Assembly: GCF_000484635.1 (NCBI RefSeq)
Contig: NZ_AXVM01000005.1
Coordinates: forward strand, 303,420 to 367,419
Length of the DNA stretch: 64,000 nt
Source: Comamonas badia DSM 17552
GTDB taxonomy: Bacteria; Pseudomonadota; Gammaproteobacteria; Burkholderiales; Burkholderiaceae_C
Direction: 5' to 3'
Part shown: in pieces, positions 44,994 to 54,633 of the stretch
Layout of the letters: every line of letters begins with the position of its first letter
Position numbering within the stretch: position 1 is the first letter of the stretch
Position numbers and translations under genes: made by a program
Notes under the pieces: model-generated
Databases searched by the model: none
What the model saw: the letters and a program-made list of their open reading frames with translations, nothing else
Told to the model about the DNA's origin: nothing

Positions 44994-45824
44994 TCATTTT
45001 TTCCAGACGATCGGGAAGCGGTCGTCGTCGTGGGCCGCCTCGCCTGGCTGGACGGTCACATCCGCCTGCGTGACCGTCGGGTCGGATCCGGGGTGGGGAT
45101 ACCAGATCGCATCGTCGCCCAGCCAGCGGGTGGAAATGGCTGCTCGGCGGTGTTTTGACGAACTGTTGCCGCGCGCACCATGCAGGACCCAGGCAGAAAA
45201 CAGCACGCAGTCCCCGGCTTTCATGTCCCAGCCGACGATGTCATAGGCGCTTCTGTCTTCTTCGATGGCCGGAACGGGCTCGCCTTCGATGCCCTTGAGC
45301 TGCCAACTGCTGGGATGGTTGTCGCGTTTTCCGAATTGTTCCGGCATGTAGTAGCGCCGATCGGCGTGTGAACCACGCACGAATTCCAGCGCACTTTGCT
45401 CCACCGTCGAATCGGTCAGCGCCACCCAGATCGAACAGATCTGGCGGCCTTTGAACGGCCAATACGGCACATCCTGGTGCCATGGCGTCGGCGCGGTGGT
45501 GTCCGGCTCCTTGACGAGCATGTGATCGAAATAAAACCGCGCCACCGAGCTTCGCATCGCCTGTCCGGCAATGGCGGCGATTCCGGATTCGAACACGAAG
45601 TTCCGGATTTCCGGGTTTTCCCGCCACAGATACCGATCTGTAAACAATCGATTGCGATTCGCGTTGGGATTGGCATCATTGACCCAGCGGCTTGGTGCTG
45701 CCAACTGCGCATCAACGACGCTGGTCATTTTATCGATCCATTCTGGAGTCAATATGTTTCTGACGCATATGACTCCATCGCGCTCGTACGCCGAAATTTC
45801 TTCTTTCGTCAATAATCTTTCCAT
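44994..45824 (-). CDS. Phytanoyl-CoA dioxygenase (PhyH) family protein
   Basis: Fe(II)/2-oxoglutarate oxygenase (276 aa). The iron facial triad is in TPWHQDVPYWPF (HxD) and a later His in SAWVLHGARGNSS; the 2-oxoglutarate Arg is probably in RRAAISTRWLGDD. Substrate unknown; relatives include hydroxylases of small polar compounds and alkylphosphonates. AAGGAG precedes the ATG at 45824. Last gene of the minus-strand cluster with two binding proteins and a Rieske oxygenase. It is AT-richer than its neighbours. Confidence 0.88.
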   Translation of the reverse strand: MERLLTKEEISAYERDGVICVRNILTPEWIDKMTSVVDAQLAAPSRWVNDANPNANRNRLFTDRYLWRENPEIRNFVFESGIAAIAGQAMRSSVARFYFDHMLVKEPDTTAPTPWHQDVPYWPFKGRQICSIWVALTDSTVEQSALEFVRGSHADRRYYMPEQFGKRDNHPSSWQLKGIEGEPVPAIEEDRSAYDIVGWDMKAGDCVLFSAWVLHGARGNSSSKHRRAAISTRWLGDDAIWYPHPGSDPTVTQADVTVQPGEAAHDDDRFPIVWKK

Positions 45825-45868
45825 GTCAATCTCCTTGTCGTGAGATATGAAGCGAAATCCGGCCAATG

Positions 45869-47020
45869 TCAGTCGACAAACTTCCACTTGCCGTTTTTGA
45901 CTTCGACCAGTACCTGGCTGCGCTCGTCCGCACCGTTGTGGTTGGTGTGCGACATCGTGTATACGCCTTCCGCCAAGACCAGATTCTTGATGTCGTTTTC
46001 CAGCGTGTCGCGCAATGCCAGGCGAAATTCCGGCGTGCCCGGGGCGGCTGATTTCATTGCCAAAGGCACGATGTGGTTGAGTATCAGGTGCGCATCCCAG
46101 GCGGTGCCGCCGAACAGGGAAAGTGCGCCGATACCATACTTGGCCTTCACTTTTTCAACATAATTGACCGCGACCGGCTTGACGATATTGTTTTCCGGCA
46201 ATTGTTCCGCGACCAGAATAGGAGAGACCGACATGAAAGTGCCTTCGATCGATTTCCCGCCAACGCGCAGGTAATCGTTGTTGGCGACCGCCTGGGTTTG
46301 GTATTGCGTGCCGCCATAGCCAATTTTCTTCAGCTCCAGCTGAGGCAGCGCCGCGGGTGTGCCGGATGCTGCGATGAATACCGCATCCGGTTTCTTGCTC
46401 ATGATTTTCAGTGCCTGCGAGACGAACGAAGTGTCGTTGCTGGCAAAACGCTCGATACTGACGATGTCAATGCCGACGGTGGGTGCGAGTTTGTTGGCTT
46501 CTTCGATGAAAACCTGGCCATACCCGTCTTTGGCCGCAATGATGGTGAGCGTCTTTTCTCCCCGCTTTTTCATGCGATTGAAAATGACATTCAACTGGAT
46601 TTCTTCCGAGGGCGGCAATTTATAGGCCCATTTTTTGGGCCCTTCCTGAGGGTTGATCACGGCGCCCCCACCCGAGAGCGTGATCATGGGCGTTTTTGTT
46701 TCTCCCGCCACCTCCAGCACGGCAAGTGCCGTCGCGGTGATGGATGGACCGATCAAAATATCCACGTTGTTCTTGGTAACGAGCTTTCGTGCGGCCAGTG
46801 TCGCAGCCGTCGGGTCGGAAGCATCGTCCAGCACGGTGACGTTGAGTTTTTGGTTGCCGATGGTTGTGGGCCACATCTCTATGGTCTGTTGCGCGGGAAT
46901 TCCAAGAGAAGCCGCGGGGCCCGTCAAGGAAAGAATCACACCCACGTTGACATCGGCATATGAAATTCCAAGTGTAAAGATGGCAATGCATCCAAGGAAT
47001 ATTTTTTTGAATTTCGGCAT
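45869..47020 (-). CDS. ABC transporter substrate-binding protein (LivK type), second copy
   Basis: Periplasmic binding protein (383 aa) of the branched-chain amino acid/aromatic acid type, with a signal peptide (IFLGCIAIFTLGISYADV). The mature N-terminus NVGVILSLTGPAASLGIPAQ and the two lobes match LivK-like proteins. It is a diverged paralogue of the protein at 47268. No ABC permease or ATPase gene is nearby, so it must use a distant transporter. Base composition is AT-richer than the chromosome average. The ATG at 47020 is preferred to the TTG one codon before it. Confidence 0.9.
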   Translation of the reverse strand: MPKFKKIFLGCIAIFTLGISYADVNVGVILSLTGPAASLGIPAQQTIEMWPTTIGNQKLNVTVLDDASDPTAATLAARKLVTKNNVDILIGPSITATALAVLEVAGETKTPMITLSGGGAVINPQEGPKKWAYKLPPSEEIQLNVIFNRMKKRGEKTLTIIAAKDGYGQVFIEEANKLAPTVGIDIVSIERFASNDTSFVSQALKIMSKKPDAVFIAASGTPAALPQLELKKIGYGGTQYQTQAVANNDYLRVGGKSIEGTFMSVSPILVAEQLPENNIVKPVAVNYVEKVKAKYGIGALSLFGGTAWDAHLILNHIVPLAMKSAAPGTPEFRLALRDTLENDIKNLVLAEGVYTMSHTNHNGADERSQVLVEVKNGKWKFVD

Positions 47021-47140
47021 CAATATCTCCAGTTTGAAAACAAAAATTTCAAAAACTCAGCCAAAGAAAATACTTGTCATGAATCAATGGGCTGGCTGAA
47101 ATCTTGAACGAATCATCTTGCACATGAATGCCGGGCATGT

Positions 47141-47158
47141 CAACGCCGCAAGGCGTTG
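47141..47158. other. GNRA-capped hairpin between the binding-protein genes
   Basis: CAACGCC and GGCGTTG pair around the stable GCAA tetraloop. No T-run follows on either strand, so it is not a plain terminator. It may be a stabiliser of the polycistronic mRNA in the 247-bp gap. The rest of this gap shows nothing clear. Confidence 0.4.
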
Positions 47159-47267
47159 ATGGCTGAAGCAACGGGCGGAATTTTGCGCATCGGTACGGCA
47201 TTCACGTCGCATGGTTGCTTGACCGATGGCGATGAAACCGCCTCCATCATGTGTCGAGCCGAGGTTT

Positions 47268-48419
47268 TTACTTCACATAAAGCCACGCCCCGTTCTTCAC
47301 CTGAATGGCAACGACGGCGCGCTTGTCATAGCCGACATGGTCTTCGGGCGTCATGTTGATGATGCCCTGCGTGGTCACGAGGTCGCGCACCTGTTCGAGC
47401 GCATCGCGCAGCGCGCTGCGAAATTCCACCGTCCCCGGCCTGGCCTTGGCCAGCGCGGCAGGCAAGGCCTTGCGCAGCAGCAGGTTGGTGTCGATGGTAT
47501 TGGCGGCGAAGATATTCATCGAGCCCTTGCCGTATGCGTTTTCGTAGGCTTGGATTTCGCTCAGCGCAATCTTGCGCGTGGGGTTGGATGGGTCAAGCTG
47601 GTCCGCCACCACCACGCCACCGGCCGCGAACACGGCGCCTTCCGCGTCCTTGCCGGCGACCTTGAGGAAGTCGTTGTTGGCGATGCCGTAGGTCTGGTAA
47701 ATGTGGCCCTTGTAGCCGCGCTCGACCAGGGTTTTCTGCGGCAGTGCGGCGGGGGTGCCGGCGCCGGCGATCATGATGGCATCGGGCTTGGCCGAGAGCA
47801 GCTTGACGGCCTGGCCGATCACGCTGGTGTCGTTGCGCGCATAGCGCTCGACGGCCACGATCCTGATGCCTGCGGGTTCTGCGGCGGCCTTGATTTCATT
47901 GAGCCAGGATTCGCCATAGGGGTCGGAGAAGCCGATGAAGCCCAGCGTCTTGACCTTGTTGGCCAGCATGTTGTCGACCGTGACGGCAGCCACCAGGCTC
48001 TCGTTGGAAATGGCCTTGAAGACCCAGTGCCGGCTGGCGTCCTGCGGCAGCACGATGCGTGCGCTGGCCGCCAGGCTCAGCAGGGGCAGCTTGCGTTCGC
48101 CGGCGGCATCGACCATGGCCAGCGTCGCAGGGGTGATACTGGAGCCGATGATCACGTCGGCGAGGTTGTCGTCGGAGAGTTTTTGCAGGTTGCGCAGCGC
48201 GGTCGATGGGTCGGAACCGTCGTCGAGCACCACGTAGTTGATCTTCTCGCCGTTGATGTCCCTGGGAAACAGTTTGACCGCGTTGTGGCTGGGGATGCCC
48301 AGCGAGGCGCCTGGCCCGGTCAAGGAGAGCGTCACGCCGACATTGACGTCGGCCTGTGCTGCCGTCATTGCGCCGGTCAGGAGCAGAGCCGCAACCCGTG
48401 CGATCAGGGGGAATTTCAT
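47268..48419 (-). CDS. ABC transporter substrate-binding protein (LivK type), first copy
   Basis: Periplasmic binding protein (383 aa), signal peptide cut after TAAQA. The mature start DVNVGVTLSLTGPGASLGIP is nearly the same as in the next gene, and the lobes align throughout (IGFSDPYGESW, KPDAIMIAGAGTPAALPQ). This copy has the GC-rich codon use of the chromosome. It follows the Rieske oxygenase gene by 33 bp, so it is probably co-transcribed and may supply the oxygenase substrate. Confidence 0.9.
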   Translation of the reverse strand: MKFPLIARVAALLLTGAMTAAQADVNVGVTLSLTGPGASLGIPSHNAVKLFPRDINGEKINYVVLDDGSDPSTALRNLQKLSDDNLADVIIGSSITPATLAMVDAAGERKLPLLSLAASARIVLPQDASRHWVFKAISNESLVAAVTVDNMLANKVKTLGFIGFSDPYGESWLNEIKAAAEPAGIRIVAVERYARNDTSVIGQAVKLLSAKPDAIMIAGAGTPAALPQKTLVERGYKGHIYQTYGIANNDFLKVAGKDAEGAVFAAGGVVVADQLDPSNPTRKIALSEIQAYENAYGKGSMNIFAANTIDTNLLLRKALPAALAKARPGTVEFRSALRDALEQVRDLVTTQGIINMTPEDHVGYDKRAVVAIQVKNGAWLYVK

Positions 48420-48452
48420 GAAAGTGTCTCCGGTGTCAGGGTTCGGTGGTGG

Positions 48453-49520
48453 TCAGGAGGAAGTGCTGGCGCCTGCTATTGCGCCCGCCCGCTCCAGGGC
48501 GACGGCGTCTGCGAGCATGTGGCGAAACCGCCCCAGTGCGGCATCGAAGTGCAGGGGCAGCATGTGCTCTTCTGCCCCCGGCGCCAGGTTCTTGAACTGC
48601 GCGGTGATCATGCGGCAGTCCTCGTTGAAAGCCTCCAGCAGCGTGCGGTACATCGAGTTTTTCATCGTCGAATCGCCTTCGCCGCGGCGGTGCGACTGCT
48701 GGAAAAAGTAGTGCGTCGTGGTTTCCGTCTCGGGTGTCAGCGTCTGGCAGCTGTGCAGCTGAACGGCATGGCTGAGGTCGTCAGGCGCATCGGTGACGGG
48801 CCGCCCGCCGGAGTGCATCAACAGCGTGCCGGGGAAAAGAAAGTCGTAGATGAACCAGCGGTCGAGGTTCGATTCGAACTTGCGAAAGCGCTGGTAGTAC
48901 GGCGGCGCGGGCACATCGTGCACGTGGCGCGTGACCCTGATGCCGCGCTGGCCGCCGGCGTCCACCGTCTCGATTTTGGGGCGGGCCTGTGCGATCGCGG
49001 TGGAGCCTCCCAGCGTCTTTTCGTGCACATAGCTCAGGTGCGAGAAGTCCAGCAGGTTGTCGCAGATCAGCAGGTAGGGCGTGTCGTAGTGCAGATAGCC
49101 GGGGATGTTGACCCAGTCCGGGTGGTCGCACGAGAAGTTGTCCGGCAAATTTTTCTCATCCGCCAGGGCCGGATCCCCCATCCAGACGAAAACCCAGTTG
49201 TTCTTGCAGGCGACCGGATAGGTCTTGACCTGCGCCCGGGGCGGAATGCGCTCCATGCCTGGCAGGTCTACGCATTGGCCACTGGCATTGAACATCATCC
49301 CGTGGTAGCCGCAGCGCACGGCGTCGCCTTCGCGCCGGCCGATCGACAGGGGCGCGTGGCGATGGCAGCAGCGATCTTCCAGCGCGGCGAATGTGCCGTC
49401 CGCGGTGCGGTAGACGAGGATGGGCTCGCCCAGCACCTTGCGGGAAAACAGCGTGCCTTCGGTGGCCGCCGGGATCTCATGGTCCCAGGCGATGACGTAC
49501 CAGCAATTGCGAAGCCACAT
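48453..49520 (-). CDS. Rieske oxygenase (vanillate O-demethylase type)
   Basis: Rieske non-heme iron oxygenase (355 aa). 2Fe-2S ligands are in RCCHRHAPLS and RCGYHGMMF; the mononuclear iron site is DNLLDFSHLSYVH. The N-terminus WLRNCWYVIAWDHEIP and the length are those of the VanA/TsaM class, demethylases and related enzymes that use a separate ferredoxin-reductase. No reductase gene is in this cluster. CAGGAGA precedes the ATG at 49520. First gene of the operon, divergent from the LysR regulator. Confidence 0.9.
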   Translation of the reverse strand: MWLRNCWYVIAWDHEIPAATEGTLFSRKVLGEPILVYRTADGTFAALEDRCCHRHAPLSIGRREGDAVRCGYHGMMFNASGQCVDLPGMERIPPRAQVKTYPVACKNNWVFVWMGDPALADEKNLPDNFSCDHPDWVNIPGYLHYDTPYLLICDNLLDFSHLSYVHEKTLGGSTAIAQARPKIETVDAGGQRGIRVTRHVHDVPAPPYYQRFRKFESNLDRWFIYDFLFPGTLLMHSGGRPVTDAPDDLSHAVQLHSCQTLTPETETTTHYFFQQSHRRGEGDSTMKNSMYRTLLEAFNEDCRMITAQFKNLAPGAEEHMLPLHFDAALGRFRHMLADAVALERAGAIAGASTSS

Positions 49521-49580
49521 CTCGGTCTCCTGATGAATAGGCCGATGAACTGTATGGGTTCTTCTTGAATGCAGCAATAT

Positions 49581-49602
49581 CATTGTTCTCATACAAACAA
49601 TG
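49581..49602. promoter_or_regulatory. LysR-type operator candidate
   Basis: A perfect inverted repeat CATTGTT-N8-AACAATG in the gap between the divergent LysR gene and the Rieske gene. It has the dyad shape of a LysR box. It overlaps the ATG at 49600, so the ATG at 49615 is the more likely start of the regulator. Confidence 0.55.
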
Positions 49603-49614
49603 CACAAGATTCAT

Positions 49615-50544
49615 ATGGATGCCTTCGACCTGAATCTGCTGCGGGTGCTGGAGGCCCTGCTTTCCGAACGCAGCGTGACGCGTGCGGCGCGCAGTCTGGA
49701 CATGACGCAAAGCGCGGCCAGCCATGCGCTCAATCGCTTGCGTGAATTTTTTGATGATCCGCTGTTCGTCAAGTCGGGCAACGCGATGGTGCCGACCCCC
49801 AAGGCGCAGGCGCTGCAGCCCGCCGTCTTCGATGTCATGTCCACGGTGCGCCAGCGCATCCGCACGCAGGCGGTATTCCAGCCGCAGGCCGCGGAGCGTG
49901 AATTCGTGCTGTGCATCACGGACATGGGCGAACTGGTCTTCCTGCCCACGCTGCTCAGGCGCTTGCGGCTTGAAGCGCCGCAGTGCTCGCTGCGGACCTT
50001 GCAGGTGCCCGCCGAACAGATCGAGAAACTGCTGGCCGAGGGCACCGTCGACCTAGCCATAGGCTCCTACCGGACAGCGCCGGATGGCTTGTACAAGCAG
50101 CGCCTGTTCATGCACAGCTTCGTGACGATCACCCATGCGGACAACACCCGGTGGGGGCAGGACATCAGCCTGGCGCAGTTCGAACAGACGCCGCAGATCG
50201 TGGTGACCCTGACGGGACGCGAGCCTGTGGCCTACGACAAGGTGCTGGAAGACACGGGAATCAGGCGCACCGTGGTGCTGCGCACGCCCCACTTCCTGAT
50301 GGTGCCGCTGCTGCTGGAACAAAACCCCGAGCTGATCGCCACCGTGCCGCTGGAACTGGGCAATGTCTTCGCCCGCCTGGGCACGGTGCGCATGCTGCAG
50401 CCGCCTGTGGAACTGCCGACGTTTGCCATCAACCAGTACTGGCATCCGCTGTTCCACCACGAACCGGGTCTGGTCTGGCTGCGCGAGCTCATCAAGCAGA
50501 GTTTCGAGACCTACCCCGATATCTACGCCGGGCCAGAAGCCTGA
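49615..50544 (+). CDS. LysR-type transcriptional regulator
   Basis: Regulator (309 aa) divergent from the second oxygenase cluster. The winged helix-turn-helix is [20 protein letters not shown]; the C-terminal half is a periplasmic-binding-like co-inducer domain. It resembles NodD/NahR/LinR-type regulators of aromatic catabolism. Expected to activate the Rieske operon on binding a pathway compound. Start either ATG 49600 or 49615; the operator overlap favours the latter. Its 3' end overlaps the ruvB stop region by 22 bp. Confidence 0.9.
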   Translation: MDAFDLNLLRVLEALLSERSVTRAARSLDMTQSAASHALNRLREFFDDPLFVKSGNAMVPTPKAQALQPAVFDVMSTVRQRIRTQAVFQPQAAEREFVLCITDMGELVFLPTLLRRLRLEAPQCSLRTLQVPAEQIEKLLAEGTVDLAIGSYRTAPDGLYKQRLFMHSFVTITHADNTRWGQDISLAQFEQTPQIVVTLTGREPVAYDKVLEDTGIRRTVVLRTPHFLMVPLLLEQNPELIATVPLELGNVFARLGTVRMLQPPVELPTFAINQYWHPLFHHEPGLVWLRELIKQSFETYPDIYAGPEA

Positions 50545-51605
50545 TCGAACAGTCCTCCTGCAGTGCTGCTTGGCTGCAGGCCCAGGTGCCGCCAGGCGGC
50601 GAGCGTGGCCACGCGCCCGCGCGGGGTGCGCTGCAGAAAGCCTTGCTGAATCAGATAGGGCTCGATCACGTCCTCGATGGTGCCGGCTTCTTCACCGATG
50701 CTGGCCGCGATGTTGTCCAGCCCCACGGGGCCGCCGTCAAAGCGCTGCACCACGGCTTCGAGAAATTTGCGGTCCATCACGTCAAAGCCCTGTGGGTCCA
50801 CGTCCAGCATGGCCAGCGCGCGCCGGGCGATATCGAGCGTGATGCGCCCATCGCCCTTCACGTCGGCGTAGTCGCGCACGCGGCGCAGCAGGCGGTTGGC
50901 GATGCGCGGGGTGCCGCGCGAGCGGCGCGCGACCTCCAGGCTGGCATCTGCTTCGATGGGGGCGTTCATCAGGCCACTGGAGCGGGTGACGATGCGCGAG
51001 AGTTCCTCGGCGGTGTAGAACTCCAGCCGCGCGACGATGCCGAAGCGGTCGCGCAGCGGGTTGGTGAGCATGCCGGCGCGGGTGGTGGCGCCCACCAGCG
51101 TGAAGGGCTGCAGATCGAGCTTGATCGAGCGCGCCGCAGGGCCCTCGCCGATCATGATGTCGATCTGGTAATCCTCCAGCGCGGGGTAGAGGATTTCCTC
51201 GACCACCGGCGAGAGACGGTGGATTTCGTCGATGAAGAGCACATCGTTGCGCTCCAGATTGGTGAGCAACGCGGCGAGGTCCTTGGGCTTTTCCAGCACC
51301 GGGCCGCTGGTCTGGCGCAGCTGCACGCCCAACTCGTGCGCGATGATGTGCGAGAGCGTGGTCTTGCCCAGGCCGGGCGGGCCGAACAACAGCACATGGT
51401 CCAGCGCTTCGCCGCGCTTCCTGGCGGCGCCGATGAAAATTTCCAGCTGCTCGCGCGCCTTGGCCTGGCCCACGTACTCCTGCAGCAGCTTGGGGCGCAG
51501 CGCGCGCTCCAGCGCCTCTTCCTGGGGTGAGGCGGGCGCCGCCGAGATCACGCGGGCATGGGCGGGCGCGGACGGGGCGGCGAAGTCGTCGGTGTGGATG
51601 CTCAT
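50523..51605 (-). CDS. ruvB: Holliday junction DNA helicase RuvB
   Basis: AAA+ motor (360 aa) that drives branch migration with RuvA. Walker A is [10 protein letters not shown], Walker B is FIDEIHRL, sensor 1 is ATTRAGML, and the arginine-finger/winged helix end is [14 protein letters not shown]. Normal length plus a short N-terminal extension. In most relatives it follows ruvA directly, but here a secreted protease gene lies between. Confidence 0.97.
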   Translation of the reverse strand: MSIHTDDFAAPSAPAHARVISAAPASPQEEALERALRPKLLQEYVGQAKAREQLEIFIGAARKRGEALDHVLLFGPPGLGKTTLSHIIAHELGVQLRQTSGPVLEKPKDLAALLTNLERNDVLFIDEIHRLSPVVEEILYPALEDYQIDIMIGEGPAARSIKLDLQPFTLVGATTRAGMLTNPLRDRFGIVARLEFYTAEELSRIVTRSSGLMNAPIEADASLEVARRSRGTPRIANRLLRRVRDYADVKGDGRITLDIARRALAMLDVDPQGFDVMDRKFLEAVVQRFDGGPVGLDNIAASIGEEAGTIEDVIEPYLIQQGFLQRTPRGRVATLAAWRHLGLQPSSTAGGLFDQASGPA

Positions 51606-51620
51606 GGGCGTGCGGCTGCG

Positions 51621-53036
51621 TCAAGGATTGAGCCACTGGTGCAGCGCATTCGCGTAGTTCACGTCGAAGCGTGCGAAGTAGTCCGTGCCGTTGGGCGCAC
51701 TGCAGCTGGACGTTCCGCCAAAGAGCTGCCCCACCAGATAGCGGCGCGAGCCCATGGCGGTGAAGGCGCCGGAGCCGCTGCTGCCCGGCTCGACCACGCC
51801 CTGCTGCCAGCGCACCGCGTAGAAGCGGGCCAGGCTGCGGTCGGTGTCCTGGCACAGGCTGCTGCTGCAGTTGCTGTAGCCGATGATGGCGCCGGTGCTG
51901 ACGCGCTGCAAGTCGCCCTCGGGGTGATGCACATCCGAGATGGCCGTGCCCGCGACGACATTGGCGCCGAAATACGAGCCGGCGTAGACCACGCCTGCGG
52001 GCACCGCATCGTTCAGGCGCAGCAGCGTGGTGTCCGTGCTGGTGCTGGTGTAGAGCAGCGTGGCGCCGCCGGTGCGCTGTGCGTGGCCCGCGTAAGGGGC
52101 CGGACTGCCGCAGGCGCTGGCGCGCAGCAGCCAGTCGGTCGTGAGCGTGGCGGCCGTCGCCTGGTCTGCGATGCAGTGGCGGGCCGTGAGCAGGTAGGGC
52201 GTGCCGCTGGAGGCCATGTCGTTCATCAGCGTGCCACTGCACTGGAAGGCGTCTCCGCTGGCCTCGACGAAGCGCAGGCGCGCGACCGAGCGGCCCTGCT
52301 CGATGTAGTCCGGGCTGCAGGCGACGCTTACTTCGCAGCTGCCCGCGCCGGCTTTGGCCAGCGTTGGTGCCTGCCCGGGCGCCAGGGTGGTCTGCGACAG
52401 GCGCGGTACCGCCAGGCGCACCTGCGGCGGCGATGCTGCTGCGGGAATCTGGATGACGAGGGTGGCTTCTTCTCCGGCCACTTCGGGGCTCCAGTACAGC
52501 GGCGCGGCGGCTGGCAGCAGCGCGGTGTCGATGGGCCGGGCCTGTCCGTCCGCGCTCTGAACCAGCAATTGCGCGGCATCTGGCAGTGCCCGCACGGCCA
52601 GCCCCAGGCGCAGGCCCTGCGCTCCATCGGCGTGAAAGCGCAGCGCGGCCTGCTGCATGCCGTGCTCCGCCGGCTGCCATTGCAGCAGTGCCGCGGTGGA
52701 TGCCTCGTCCGCGGTGGCGGTGATCGAACGCCCCGTGCCGATCTGCAGCGGTGTGCCTGCCTGCTGCGTATCGCCGGCCTTGGCGAGGGGCGGCGGGAGC
52801 AGGGGCAGGGTGATGGTGGCGCCGGGCACCGCGCTGACCAGCGGCAGCTCGGCCTGGGGCAAGGGTGCCTGCTTCAGCAGCGGCCCGGGGTCATAGGGTT
52901 CGATGCGATTGGAGCCGGGGGCCGGTGCAGGCGCTGGCGATGGTGCGGGAGCCGGTGCGTCCGAACCACCGCCGCAGGCCGCCAGTGCCAGCAAGAGGCA
53001 AAGCGATGAGATCCGCTGGAAACGCGTTGTGTGCAT
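51621..53036 (-). CDS. Secreted trypsin-like serine protease, lipoprotein
   Basis: Putative surface or periplasmic protease (471 aa). A lipoprotein signal (LLLALAACGGG) is followed by a Pro/Ala-rich linker, a beta-rich N-terminal domain, then a chymotrypsin-fold catalytic domain. Catalytic residues: His in LLTARHCIAD, probable Asp in DTTLLRLND, Ser in GSSGSGAFTA. It looks like the lysyl endopeptidase (S1) family. The gene is placed between ruvA and ruvB on the same strand, 10 bp from ruvA and 15 bp from ruvB. Confidence 0.85.
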   Translation of the reverse strand: MHTTRFQRISSLCLLLALAACGGGSDAPAPAPSPAPAPAPGSNRIEPYDPGPLLKQAPLPQAELPLVSAVPGATITLPLLPPPLAKAGDTQQAGTPLQIGTGRSITATADEASTAALLQWQPAEHGMQQAALRFHADGAQGLRLGLAVRALPDAAQLLVQSADGQARPIDTALLPAAAPLYWSPEVAGEEATLVIQIPAAASPPQVRLAVPRLSQTTLAPGQAPTLAKAGAGSCEVSVACSPDYIEQGRSVARLRFVEASGDAFQCSGTLMNDMASSGTPYLLTARHCIADQATAATLTTDWLLRASACGSPAPYAGHAQRTGGATLLYTSTSTDTTLLRLNDAVPAGVVYAGSYFGANVVAGTAISDVHHPEGDLQRVSTGAIIGYSNCSSSLCQDTDRSLARFYAVRWQQGVVEPGSSGSGAFTAMGSRRYLVGQLFGGTSSCSAPNGTDYFARFDVNYANALHQWLNP

Positions 53037-53046
53037 GGTTGTCCTG

Positions 53047-53619
53047 TTATTTGGCCAGCGCCTTGAGCGCGAGCTTGATGCCCTCGCTCACGCCCACGTC
53101 AGTTGGCAGTGCCTTGAGCGCAGCGGCGGCTTCCTTGTCGTTGTAGCCCAGCGCCAGCAGCGCCTGCAGGATATCCGTCTGCGCCTGGCTGCCGGGCTGC
53201 GCGCGGGCGCCGATGTCGGCGCCCAGCTTGCCCTTGAGCTCCAGCAGCAGCCGCTCGGCGGTTTTCTTGCCGATGCCCGGTACTTTCACCAGGCGGCCTG
53301 CTTCCTGCAGCGTCACCGCCTGCGCGAGGTCTGCCGCGCCTATGCCCGAGAGAATCGCCAGCGCGGTGCGCGGCCCCACGCCGCTGACCTTGATGAGCTC
53401 GCGAAAGGTCTGGCGCTCGGCCGCCGTGGCAAAACCGTAGAGCAGCTGCGCGTCCTCGCGCACGATGAACTGCGTCAGCAGGCTGACCGGCTCGCCGGTG
53501 GCCGGCAGGTGGTAGAAGGTACTCATCGGCACCAGCACCTCGTAACCCACGCCGTGGCAGTCAATGAGCACCTCGGGCGGGTTCTTCTCCAGCAGCTGTC
53601 CGGTGAGTTTGCCTATCAT
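53047..53619 (-). CDS. ruvA: Holliday junction DNA-binding protein RuvA
   Basis: Tetrameric junction-binding subunit (190 aa) of the RuvAB complex. OB-fold N-terminus ([20 protein letters not shown]), two helix-hairpin-helix motifs ([13 protein letters not shown] and [13 protein letters not shown]), and a C-terminal domain III ([16 protein letters not shown]) that contacts RuvB. Length standard. The ruvB gene lies 1.4 kb further on, behind the protease gene. Confidence 0.96.
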   Translation of the reverse strand: MIGKLTGQLLEKNPPEVLIDCHGVGYEVLVPMSTFYHLPATGEPVSLLTQFIVREDAQLLYGFATAAERQTFRELIKVSGVGPRTALAILSGIGAADLAQAVTLQEAGRLVKVPGIGKKTAERLLLELKGKLGADIGARAQPGSQAQTDILQALLALGYNDKEAAAALKALPTDVGVSEGIKLALKALAK

Positions 53620-53667
53620 TCACATCCTTTGCCGCAACCCTTGCGGCGCCTGACGGAAATTATCTGC

Positions 53668-54615
53668 GTGATCCTGCGCCATACCTTCATTCCCTTGAAC
53701 AATACCCGCCTTGCGCACCTGTGCGGGCCCGCCGACGAGTATCTGCGCAGCATCGAAATCGCGCTGCAGGTGAAGGTTGCGCATCGGCATGAGCAGTTCA
53801 AGGTGGAGGGCGCCAAGGCGCAGGCCACGCGCGCGATGGAGGTGCTGCAGGCGCTGTACGAGATGGCGGCGCGGCCCCTGCGCCCCGAACAGGTGCAGCT
53901 GGTGCTGGCCAGCGATCTGCAGCTGGCCGAAGATGCCGACGGCGCCATTCAGTTAAGCACGCGCCGTGCCGACCTGAAGGCGCGCACGCCCAACCAGAGC
54001 GTGTATCTGGCCAACATCGCGGCGCACGACATCACCTTCGGCATCGGCCCCGCGGGCACCGGCAAGACGTACCTGGCGGTGGCCTGCGCGGTCGATGCGC
54101 TGGAGAGGAACGGCGTGCAGCGCATCGTCCTCACGCGTCCGGCGGTGGAGGCGGGCGAGCGCCTGGGGTTTCTCCCGGGCGATCTGACGCAGAAGGTCGA
54201 TCCCTACCTGCGCCCGCTCTATGACGCGCTGTACGAGCTGATGGGATTCGAGCGTGTGCAGAAAGCCTTCGAGCGCGCCCAGCTGGAGATCGCGCCGCTG
54301 GCCTTCATGCGCGGCAGGACGCTGAACAACGCCTTCGTCATCCTCGATGAAGCGCAGAACACCACGCCGGAACAGATGAAGATGTTCCTCACGCGCATCG
54401 GCTTTGGCTCCAGGGCCGTCGTGACGGGCGACATCAGCCAGGTGGATCTGCCCCGCGGGGCAACCAGCGGCCTGGTGGACGCGGAGCGTATCCTCAGGCG
54501 TGTGCAAGGCATCGCCACCACGCACTTCACCAGCGCCGATGTGGTGCGCCATCCGCTGGTGGCGCGCATCGTCGATGCCTATGATGCGCAGCGCAAGGCG
54601 CGCAGCGCGACCTGA
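53668..54615 (+). CDS. ybeZ: PhoH-like ATPase (YbeZ)
   Basis: P-loop ATPase/RNA-associated protein (315 aa), partner of YbeY in rRNA processing. Walker A is GPAGTGKTYLAVA, Walker B AFVILDEAQNTT, with the downstream GDISQVDLP. The N-terminal KH-like part is present. The start is GTG at 53668 (ILRHTFIPLN), because an open frame upstream runs antisense through ruvA. Followed by panD, then ybeY. Confidence 0.92.
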   Translation: MILRHTFIPLNNTRLAHLCGPADEYLRSIEIALQVKVAHRHEQFKVEGAKAQATRAMEVLQALYEMAARPLRPEQVQLVLASDLQLAEDADGAIQLSTRRADLKARTPNQSVYLANIAAHDITFGIGPAGTGKTYLAVACAVDALERNGVQRIVLTRPAVEAGERLGFLPGDLTQKVDPYLRPLYDALYELMGFERVQKAFERAQLEIAPLAFMRGRTLNNAFVILDEAQNTTPEQMKMFLTRIGFGSRAVVTGDISQVDLPRGATSGLVDAERILRRVQGIATTHFTSADVVRHPLVARIVDAYDAQRKARSAT

Positions 54616-54633
54616 TTTTTCTGCCCTACCCCC

